From the NCBI GenBank assembly GCA_016785225.1, contig JAFBJZ010000510.1, positions 2,046,001 through 2,110,000 on the forward strand: 64,000 nt of DNA. The letters are read 5' to 3'. The DNA is from Psettodes erumei. Its lineage: Eukaryota; Chordata; Actinopteri; Pleuronectiformes; Psettodidae. The position numbers and the translations under genes were made by a program. Positions 13,801 through 25,800 of this stretch are shown piece by piece (within the stretch, counting starts at the first letter, position 1; each line of letters opens with the position of its first letter). The notes beneath the pieces were generated by a model, which saw only the letters and a program-made list of their open reading frames with translations, made no database searches and was not told where the DNA came from.

Positions 13801-16800
13801 CGTTTAGCTGGCACGTTGCCCGACATGAAGCACCCTTCTGCGTTTTCACACACTGTAAAAGTATTAAATTACTTGTTTGTCATCACTTGTTAACTATCGC
13901 TTGTTTTTGATGCCCCCACCCCATGTTATTAAGTGCATCTGGGTGCCTGATATTTCCCTCAGGCTGGAGCTGTAAATAAGAACGTATTCTTGGTGTGCTT
14001 GTGAAATAAGAGGCATTTATTTTGCCATAAAATCCGCTCAGCCACTGTTGCACCCGCTGAACCCTTCTCTCCCTTTTTTGATTAGCAGTGGTGATACAAG
14101 CATCTGAATCCTGATGCAGAACTAACAATAAAACTTTAAGAAGAAAACCGAGGACATCTTCTTGTTCTTTCTAGGAAGAAGAAAGGAGAGGACAAAGGTA
14201 AAGAAATGAATGACAGAAAGAAAGAAACCATCACTCCTCTGCTGTGTGTTGTAGGTGTAACTACGGCTGGCAGGGTCCGTTCTGTGATGAGTGTCTGCCT
14301 TACCCCGGCTGTGTTCACGGGACCTGCAAAGAGCCCTGGCAGTGCACCTGTGAGAAGAACTGGGGGGGCCTGCTCTGTGACAAAGGTCAGACCCAGAATA
14401 TGACTTTATCCCATCATTCTACTGTGAAATATGAGTTTGAGCTACATCATCCCTCACAGCAAATGTCAAGTGTGATGATGTGCATATTTTGTTTTGCCTT
14501 TTGTTAATGGCTTAATGGCTAGAAAATGAACAAGGCCAACTTTGTCCCCAATGAATGTGGGCTTTAAGCTCCTTGTGATCGAGACAGGGTTGAAGAGCCT
14601 ACCACTAGATTTCACACAAACACAGGACAGATTTCGGACTGAGTTGAAACAAGGAGGTGCCAAGAACCAAAGTACACTTGAAAATCTGTATGATTTTCAA
14701 AACAGTCACCAGCTACCGGAAATACTTGTGACTTTCAGCAAATGGGCTAAAACATGAAAAATGACTGGTATGGTCCTTTAAAGCTTGATATGCCTCGCGC
14801 TACATACAGTAAGTCACATGAGGACACAGTGCGATTGGTCAAGATGCAGGGACCTAAGGTAGAAATTACATTTGCCCTTAAATATATTCTTACATTGTGT
14901 TCCTTGTAAACCCACAATCAGATGTTTTTGGAAGAAAAGAACAACAATGAAGTCAAGGCCAGAACAACAAGTCATTGTGTGTGTCTGTTGTGTTTTAGGG
15001 GTCAAACAGTACAGAGCTGCAGACAAAGAAAAGCTAATGCAAGTTGGGTAATATTTGTTTGCCCTGTGTGTTTATTGACAAACAGTGTAGTAGGATGAGT
15101 CAGTGTCTTGTTGCTGTGCAGATCTGAACTACTGCGGGACCAACCGGCCCTGTAAGAATGGAGGGACATGCATGAACACGGAGCCAGACGAATACAACTG
15201 CGCCTGTCCAGACGGTTATTCTGGCAAGAACTGCGAGATCGGTGAGTCTGTAAATCAAAGGTCTTTGTGCCACCGCAGGTATTGGGCAAAGTTCTGAGGA
15301 GCTGGATGAATCAAATGGAAGATTTTTGAAAATTCCCTCTTTTCTCTCCACTTTTCTGTCCAGCGGAGCACGCCTGTGTGTCCAACCCCTGTGCCAACGG
15401 AGGGACATGCCATGAAGTCCCATCAGGCTTTGAGTGTCACTGTCCAGCAGGCTGGTCCGGGCCGACCTGTGCTAAAGGTGAGAGGCTTTAAATCATTTTA
15501 AGATAAGTCAATTAGGCATACAACTGATCACAGGATGAAAGTGTTTATGTTTGATTTGCAACATCTGTTATTTTCAGCTGTCTGTATTTTTATAGTAATA
15601 AAATACTGTAAAGCCCTGTGATAAACTGGTGACCCATCCAGGGTGTACCTCACCCTCACCCAGTGTCAGATGACACTGACATTTTGCGTTTCAAGCAGGA
15701 AGTGTCAGAATAGTTAGCACTCATGGTACAATGGTACTAACAACTGTTAGTTTCCTATGAATGAGCCTATTACCAGAAATCAAAGGTAAGTTGAATTAAA
15801 TTTAAAGAAACTCTGCTAATTTAGCTGCCGCTTTCTCCACAACATAGTAGTCTTGAAGAGGCCATCTTCCAAAGTGGCTGACAGATTAGAAAAACTCAGC
15901 ATGACATTACTAGTTTTCCTGGTGGCAAGTATGAATTTCTCACTGTTGGACATATAAAAAGGAAACATGTAGTAAACTACAGACAGAAAGATTTAATTAG
16001 GCTTTCCTCTATGTGACTACAGTGCTGGTTTCAACATCAGTCTTGTTTATATTTCAGACACGGATGAATGTGCCTCCAACCCCTGTGCTAAGGGCGGGAC
16101 CTGTATCGACATGGAGAATGGCTTCAAATGCCTCTGTCCTCCACAGTGGACGGGAAAGACCTGCCAAATAGGTAGGTCTCAAAAGTCTAAGTAGTCACTC
16201 AACTGTTAATAAATGGGATGTAATTTATTTTTAATAGACTTGTTTGTATATCTGCAGCTTTTCTGGCTGATAAACATCACAAAATGTTGTTTTTCCAAAT
16301 TAAACATTGTGGATTTTTTAAGGGAAACTGGGAAATATACATATATATATATATATACACACATATATATATCTCGGATTTCTGAACTATAACTGTTGCA
16401 TGTTGGATGATATTGGCTGTGATGAAGCCGGTGCCTTTCCGTGTGTTGCGCTTACAGCGAATGCCATGCATCCGAATTCATTCAAAGAATCCATTTGCTT
16501 GTGGAGTTACAGCATATCTGGCTGTTTGTTTATCCTGCCGTATCGTTTAACCAGTAGTAATGCTGCAGAAGGGTCACTAATTCCAAAAGAGTCTGTGTGT
16601 GTGTGTGTGTGTGTGTGTTTGTGTATACGCATGCCCATCAGAGATACTCGGCGGGTATCATCTGCAACTCAAGCCAGGTGACTTGAGTAAAGCTAAAAAT
16701 AACCTCCCGCCTGGCAACTGCGAACCGTGGGACCAAATATACTCCACTGGGGGGTTATCTTTGGCTCCAGACTGGGCGTGACAGGGCAGTATGTACACTA

Positions 16801-19800
16801 CGTTGAGGCGGCACTGCAGCATAGCCGAGCCCTCGTCCTCTTCAGCTTCAGCCAGGAAACACTTTATAACCTGTAAACATGCGTGTGGAGCTACCGAAAG
16901 GCAGCGGCTTGTGTTACGGATTCTCTTATTCTCAGAGTGCTTCCCCTCTCAGGGAGTCAGGGTGGTACCTGGGAGAGAGCGGGACGAGAAGGAGGAGGAG
17001 GGGCGGTGATAGTGGAGGGCTTTGGGAAAGGGTTCAGGGTGTTTAATTTCAGCAGGCCAACAGGTGCCGCTTACCTCCTGGGAGTAGTATTAATGCACTG
17101 TGTCGGTTTATAGTGTGCAAGGCAGCGCAGCGGGCGCGACAAGCGCTGCCTCTGAAACTGACCACTTGGAATGCCACAGGTTGGCCTTCAGGGAATGCAA
17201 TAGAGAGACATTAACCCTGAGGGAGGGGGGCAGGGGTGGAAAGCTGTGGAAGAAATAAAACCCTTTCAGAACTTCACCCTGTAAATGTTCTGGCAATTTT
17301 ACATGTTTGAAAAAGACGCTGAGTCGTTTACTCATAAAAGTGATTAAAGCCGTCTGACTGGATGATACCTAGTAATGTAATTGGATCCAGTCACATTAAC
17401 AGGCACGCACATTAGACACATTAATGCTTCACACTGTAATATATTTCTCATTTAATTTGGATTTATATGCAGAAGAAAATAAGATTTAAAAAATTAAGAA
17501 AAATTAAGAAAATCACCCAGAATGAGCAAATTTAAATTTGCAGAAATGCTTTCAAATGTGTCTTTGTTAAGAATTGTTTTCCTAATAAAGAAGAGAAGAA
17601 AGGGGGGTGTAATGGGGACAAATATAGGATTTAAGTGAAAACCAGTTTCCTAATTTGGCTGTTTTAAATATGCTTGGGTGCAACTTCAGATGTCACTGAA
17701 ATCTACTTCTGACATCTCCTGAAATAATTTTCAGAGAAGGCCATCAATCTCTGGCCATAATGTCAGCGTGATGTTTGACACAAAGCTTGGTGATGGGGCT
17801 TGTTAGCAGGTTCTCAGCTCTCTCGCTCATCCTCTGTCTTGTTTCTGTCTCGTCTCCATTTTGCAGACGTTTATGAGTGTGCAGGGATCAAGCCTTGCCT
17901 CCATGCTCACTCTTGCAAAAACTTGATTGGTGGATATCTTTGTAGCTGCTTTCCTGGATGGGTGGGCAAGAACTGTGACATCAGTTAGTATCAAATGAAA
18001 TCGTTAGTCTCCAGCCTCTTTCCACTGTAGCAGTGTTGGAGCCTACGCCCTGTCCTTTCTGCTGGCTTGCATCTGCTCCACTAGCTTCTGTAGCTCCTTG
18101 TATTTTCTTACAGTAGCTTTCTAACTTTGGTCTTTTCTGTAAAGCTGCAACATATTCATGGAGATGTCTGTTCAAATTCCAAGCTAATGGAGTTAAACTA
18201 ATATACCTAACCAAAAAATGACAATTTCTTGCTCAAAATGGCAATGACAATGACAATTTAGCTTTGTAGTAAGGCAGTAAACAGTCATTTAGCATGCGAC
18301 TCCCACGGAGCTTTTAATAGCATGCTAATATAGTCAAATGTTAGCAAAACAGTCTCAACCTTTACCTGTTCAAATATTATTTCTTGCCACAATTGTAAGT
18401 GCATGTCAGTCTTGAAATACAGAAGAAAAACCAGAAACACATTACTTCTGCTAATGGTTTCAACTGGTGGAATTTGATCATTTACTTTATTTAAATAGGC
18501 TATTGATTTGTTTATTGAAGTATTATTATTATTATTGTTGTTGTTTTTGTTGTGGTTATTATTATCATTATTATTATTACATAACTCACATACTCATACA
18601 TAAAACACAAGAAACATGTTTTGAAAAATACATTTGCTAGCTTCCGGCTAACAGCTAAGAAGAAAAGCTAATTTGTCAAGGGCACTGAGCATCAGATCTC
18701 CATTCATTCTCCTCTTTCATACCTCTCTGATGGCTGTTCATTCCTGCCATACCCTCACTAAGTCTTCCAGGTTCTCTTTTTGTTTTGTTTTTTACTTGTG
18801 CTTAAAACACTTAGGATTATTTTTTTGGTTTCATTGCACGTTCTCACAGCACCTCTGAATCTGCTTCTGGCATATCTTCTGGGCAGGGATCCTTTTTGGT
18901 TTTATCACCCACTCTTGTGCAGTAGCTGCATGTTACAGCACAGAATTTCCCACCTCCTGATTTGTCCTGCTAAAATGTGACATTTTCATTGTGATTCATT
19001 CCTCCTCAGATGTGAACAGCTGCCACGGACAGTGCCAGAATGGGGGGACCTGCAAGGTGAGGTTCTGAAATCATCAAATCTGAATCTTGACAGTTTTATA
19101 GTCTTAAAAAACACAGAGGTCTTTGTTTAGTTTATATATTTATTTTACGTAACATGGTGCACTAATGAATTATTGGAATAAGATTATTGCTATTCATGAA
19201 AGTACCTGTCAGAACATAAAGGAACATGCTCAAGGGTATAATTATACTGCCTGAAAAATATAACCAAAAATACAACAGAAATACCAACTTGGTTTACAGA
19301 GCTTTTTCTTTTGAAATATATACAGTTTGTTTTATCTGTGTGTAAAATATAAACAGCTGTGTGTAAAACAAGCGAAGATAATGTCAGTGCACGTGCATAC
19401 CTATACAACTACCTGAATCAGTGTTAAAACAACATAGGTAGTCATGAAGTTTTTTTTTTTACCCATATGTCTAAAATATAAAAACCTATTTAAATTTAAA
19501 AAAAAATCTAGTTATATTATCATGTTGGGAAAAATGTAACAAATTTAAACACTTATTTTTATCTGATGAAGTGAAATCATGATTTTCTATAGTTACCAAC
19601 ATTACCCTTGCTGTTGCTGCAATTGGCAGTTATTTTCACTGACATTAAATAAGATGTAGTAGTCCATAAAAAGCCAGAAACTTGTTCCACTTACACTGAC
19701 AGAAACTTGATTGTCGATCGAGTAATCGTTTCCTTTCTCCATCAGAAACTCCACATAATCCATTAAAAGCCTACAGCAGCTAGCAAATACAAATCTGAAT

Positions 19801-22800
19801 GACTTCTGGCGGATTCTCACTTACTTTGACACTTACTTAGCGCTGACTCTTTGATCAGTGTTTTTAGTTGATTGTTTTCTTTGTGCCTCAAGATGGCCAA
19901 AGGCTACCATTGCATCTGCCAGCCAGGCTTTGTGGGCCGCCACTGTGAGCTTCAGAGAAACCGCTGCGCCAGTAGTCCGTGTAGGAACGGGGGCCACTGC
20001 CACACCCTGGTGGATGGATTCATATGCGAGTGCCCCCAAGGCTTCTCTGGTACAACCTGTGAGGTGAGGATTAGATTCAGCTAGTGAAGTGCACTGTAAA
20101 ATGACAGCATGGTGCTTATATTGCAGTTTGGTGAAAGCATGCCTGTTCCTTCTGCTTTCCGTCTGAAGGTGCAGAACGACCCGTGCAGCCCGAACCCGTG
20201 TCACAACAAAGCCCAGTGCCACAGCCTGATGGGAGACTTCTACTGCAGCTGCCCAGATGACTATGAGGGCAAAACCTGTTCAGGGCTTAAGGACCACTGC
20301 AAGACCAATCAGTGTCAAGGTAATAAAACACCTGGAGAACCCTCCGATCTGTAACAAGATGTTTTTAATTAACCAGCTTATTACCCCTGCTGATCATCTC
20401 CCTTTTCACCTGTCCCTTTTTTTTTCCAAAAAGTGATTGACAGTTGCACAGTTGCCGTGGCAACCAACGACACCCAAAAGCGGGTGTGGCACATCTCATC
20501 CAACGTGTGTGGACCCCACGGTCGCTGCATCAGTTTGCCCGCTGGGAACTTCAGCTGCTCCTGTGAGCCGGGATTCACTGGCACCTACTGCCATGAGAGT
20601 GAGTCATTATTCGCTCAACACGCACACACACACAGACTATATTTATCATCAGTTACCATCAGTGGGAACCACATGATTTTTACGGTAATTCAGTCTCCTG
20701 TTTCACTAATCATCACTGTCCTAGTTTAGTTTACAGCAGATGGGAAAAAGCACAATAAGGAAATCCCAAATAAAACATCAGCAGAGAGATTATTGCCTGA
20801 TGTTCACATCCATTAGTTGTTATGCTTTTCAGAAATTTTTCGAAAGCTGACAAGTGCAACAAAAATTGTCTGACATCTAAAGTATGGGGGAGGACAAACA
20901 TTGTGTGTTATTCGACATAGTCAGATTTTAGCTACAAAACTGACACTCCCACAGGACAGCAGAATTAATGTTGCACCATAACAACATTTGTGTATTCAAG
21001 AACAAAACAAAAAATGCAAAAATCAGAAAAGAAAAGTTAGTTTTTTGGTTAATATTTGGGATTCTTTTCTCCAGAACTTCATTCATTACTCAGCACATCT
21101 CCTCATATCTCACCTCATTTTGTCTGCAGACATTAATGACTGTGCATCATCCCCCTGTAAGAATGGAGGCACTTGCATCGATGGGATCAACTCCTTCCAG
21201 TGTTTCTGCCCGGATGGCTGGGAGGGCAGTCTCTGTGATGTCGGTGAGTTTGTGGGGGTGTAGGAGTGCAGTGGGTTTTTCTGATCCACAGCAGAGGTAT
21301 ACAAGTTTTTCAAGAAGAGGCTTGTTATGTAATAAGTCACATATCCTGAGAGGGTCCATCCTCCAGCTGACAGGAGCACCACGGGAGTGATCAGCAGTCT
21401 GAGGATCTTATGGAAGACAAAACAATGGAGGCTTTCTTTGGGGAGAAATAATCAGCTTCACCAAGGGACAGATACTAAATCTGTTATGGAACTAGCATAT
21501 GCCTACAGTTATACATGGGTCAGTGTGCACATTTGCAGATGACATTGTCACTTATATTATACTACATATAAATAGAAGCGTACTGATGGATTAAGATATA
21601 TTTAGGGAGATAATTTGAGAGCGTGCTGCTAATACTGATCAACAATCATCAACCTTTCGAGTCCAAATGGAAAACTTTAGCAAAAACTCTGGCTGCGTGC
21701 TTTAAAGTTAATACTAGTGTGAGCTATCTCTCTGATTCCAGACCTTTGGGTAACATTGCCCTATGTTACAAGGTAATAAACCCAATGTAGAATGAATATC
21801 CAGAATAACTGTTGCTGATGCATTGTTTGACTTTGTTCCAGATGTAAATGAGTGCAAGAAGAACCCCTGTCAGAACGGAGGCCAGTGTGTCGACCTGTTC
21901 AACGACTTCTACTGCAACTGCGTGGACAACTGGAAAGGAAAGACTTGTAGCTCACGTAAGTTAATCAATGCCAGATCTTGTAAACTGTATGTTTATATTT
22001 GTATGTAGATGACTGTGTGAAAGTAGTGCTTTCTTAAACTTCTGAGAACTGATCCTTTTTTTGCAATGTGTCTTTAATCTGTATCTGAGTCCCAAACAGG
22101 AGGAACAGAAGATGAATTATTTTGACTTGTATGAATAAGTGAATAAGTCAAAGCAAACAAAAGTGAGGCAGAGTCCATGAAGCTTTCTTGAGTGACATCT
22201 TTGTCTTCATGTTCCATGATCTCGAACATGTCAGGTCTTATTTTTTTTAACTGCCTCAGCCTCTTAATCTTCTCTCTGAGGCATGATGCCCTTACTGGCT
22301 GCTGTGCGGGCTTGCCCCCGCCCCCAAGAAAAAAAGCATCTCTGAACTGTGGTTTGGAGCTGAAGTAATCGCTACTTAAAGCTGGCACTGAGTCAAACGT
22401 TTGAAATCTTTTTTTCTTCCCATGCTGCCTCGGTCCAGGTGAGAGTCAGTGTGACTCCACTACCTGCAGCAACGGAGGGACGTGTTACGACCATGGAGAC
22501 TCCTTCCTGTGCAGCTGCCCCTCGGGCTGGGGTGGTAGCACCTGCAACACAGGTCAGGCACACACACACTGCACTCTAATTTCACTGTCATGGTGCTGGT
22601 AATAACAGATCATTAATAGGATATGATATTACCCTGTTATGACCTGTCAGACTCCTGTGATCGAGAGCCAGAGAGCAAACGCACACACACACACACACAC
22701 TAGTCAGAGGAAAAACATTTTCATGAAAGTGGGATTATTTGTGTTTTCATAGCCAAGAACAGCACATGTGACTCTGGTCCGTGTGAGAACGGAGGGACGT

Positions 22801-25800
22801 GTGTTGGCGGAGGAGACACCTTCACCTGCATCTGCAAGGACGGCTGGGAGGGACCCACCTGCGCACAGAGTACGTCACTGTGAGACATTGTGCCCTGTTC
22901 ACATCACATGTGAAGCGATGGGAGACATGGGAAAGATACAGATATTTACAACGTGGGAAGGTTCATGTCAATGAACAAGTCAAGGCAGTTGTATGACTAT
23001 ATAGTTGGATTTTGGGCATTAATAAATACTGTTGGCAGTTTAGCACTATATCCATTAAATATGAGTTTAATCACCTTGAATGACGGACTTTGGCTGACTT
23101 TATCTCCTTGTTATTTTGTGCTGAGGTAGATCTTACTTTACGATCATATTTATTATCTAGTTCACAGTTTGGAAACTCATCGAAACAGTAACTTCAGTTT
23201 GACATGAGTGCAGCATTAGTCATATAAATGTACTTTTTGACAGTAATTGTTCATGTTGGACGGCAATCCTTCAGCTGCAACAGACAATTAAAAAAGTGTC
23301 AAGGTTGATTGTAACAGGAGAGAGCAAGATGATGAATTTCATCGTCAAGTCAGATAAAAGAAAAAAGAAACCAGACTTAAAGAGTCGGTTATTTTGCCAG
23401 AGCTTCAGTACCTCTTGAAGAACTGCTCCAGCATATAAATAAATCCTCTCTTGCTTGTGGTGCAGCAGGAATAATTTAGCATTTTCCTTAAAAATGAACT
23501 TGCAGTGGATTAAAAGTCATTCATCCTTGCATGTGGGTGAAAATGATCTGATACTGATAATCATTCAGTCTTCCTTCTTTCTCTCGCAGATGTCGATGAC
23601 TGCAATCCACACCCCTGGTAAGGCAGATTTTCTTTCATTGTCCTACTGAAACCTTTTAGCAGAAGTACTGTACAGTGTTTTCACAATTTGAATGATGTTC
23701 GCAAACAAACGTGGCCAGTAGATGTGTGGAAGTGTGTCACATGCAGTTTTCTGGCATGGTCTCTTAACACAAAGGGGCTGTTATTACCTCTGTATCATGC
23801 CTTAGCAGTAGATTATGTTGCCAATCTTCTGTTTATTGATCAGTTGAATGTTTAGGTGTTCAATAAAGAAGTCCAGCAGGCAACAGTTTATCGCATGTTT
23901 TGCCATGACATCCTTCATCATCCTGTAGTAAATCAAACTTGACTTTACTTGATCCCAGGAATTGATTCAACTCTGGTGGTCTGGACTGCCGCCCCAAATT
24001 CTACCGACTGCTACTGGGTGTGGCACCTTTGATCCTCACCTTCATTGGTATTAATTTAGAGGAGTTGACATTTGCATCTCTCCTGAGTTACTCTGGATAA
24101 ACAGAGCATTGGAGCAGCTGCAGGGTTTCCCAGAGACCCCCACACTGTTGCTTTCCTTCTGCTAATCTGATTTTATGCTGATTTTTTTCAACACTACTGA
24201 TTGTACATGTTGAGCTTGAATTCTTATGTTATGTTTTGTACACCTGGAGATGTGTTGGTGCATATCTGCTGCAGTCTGAAACTGTGACTTTGTCTGATAT
24301 CAAGTTGAGGTTTGGGAAATTGTGAGGGGTTTTTTTGAGGGGGGGTTGACAAAATTAGCACAATACCCCACAAGTGGGAAAAAATCAGGGCGGTGGTGCA
24401 CCTCCTGGACAAAAGCCTCCCCCCATTCTGATCTCCTCACCCTCCCACAATGACTGACAGGTGGATTAGTAGGGGTTTTGGGAGGAGGAGGAGGGGGAAT
24501 GCGGGAGAGTGTGAAGAGACGTCCCACTCTCCATTCACCGGGCTCGACCTGGGGGTAGCTGTAGCTGTGAAGAGTTGAGGTGTTGGGGTGGGGGTTGGAG
24601 GGCAGCTCAGTATGTGGTCAGGAGGGATTTACATATGAAGTCTGGACATTGATCAGGGATCAGCTTCAGCCCGCTGCCGCTCAGAGACTTTGCAAACTCA
24701 GCAGGAAAAAAGTGAGACACGAAGTTTGTCTGGAGCTCACACATGAACAGTTCACCTCACTTGGTTCATACAGATCCTATTATGCTTTGCAGACACTTCT
24801 GTGTAGCAGATAATTAGACAACTTTTATCACATTTCTATGAAAATGTCCTCTTTTTGAAAATAAACTCAACAATGAAAAAAGGGGCCAGACATGCATTAA
24901 TAAAGAATTCGTATACAGGGGACGTGATACATTTGAAAGGTTGACATAACATTTATGTGCCGTAAGCTGCTACAGTCAACAACCAAATTACAAATGTGTC
25001 AGATGCAGCTCACCTGAAGACCTTTCTTGTATTATCAGTTTTGTAAATGCTCGCCTGCAGTGAGAAATACAATCTGAAGAATTAGTTCTTTAGTTTCTCT
25101 GTGAACCCTTTTTAGCTCTGCAGAATCACCCACGTGTTGCTCTCTTGTGCTTCCTCTGCAGCTACAATGGTGGCATCTGCGTGGATGGCGTGAACTGGTT
25201 TCGCTGCGAATGCGCTCCGGGATTCGCCGGACCGGACTGTCGCATCAGTGAGTCCCTGGGAACCCCGTGGGGGGGAGGGGTCAGAGGTGAAAGGTCGCGG
25301 CTGGGGGGAACGGGAGGCCGATTGTTTCAGGGCGACAGATTAGGAAGACGGTCTTAACCTCTCGCCTCTGCACTGAGCCGAGGTCAGAGCTGAGGTTCGT
25401 CAGCTGGGTCGGCGTGCTCTCTCTCCCGCGGCGTTCTTTAGAAAAGCCTTTTCAGAACCAGAGTGTTATCCATCCAAATTGTTTCACACAGACCCAGTAT
25501 AACCCCATTGTGCAAAAAGTGAAGATATTTAAATATAACATTCAAATCACTCAAGGCTCAAGCTTTTTTCTCAACTAAAGTTAAGCTTTGGAGAGAGAAA
25601 TAAGAGTGCATGCAAGGCTGTAAAATGTACAGTAAAGGAAGAAGACAGATTCCTGTGTGACTGAGAAGCTTTTCCAGAGAGGTCTCTTTTTGTAACTCAA
25701 GATTTCAGCTTTGATACATGAGAATTTTGATGTTTTGCATGGAACATAAGATTTTTCTCAGTTGTCTTGATTGCTGGGTACTTTCCAACCAAATCAGAAA

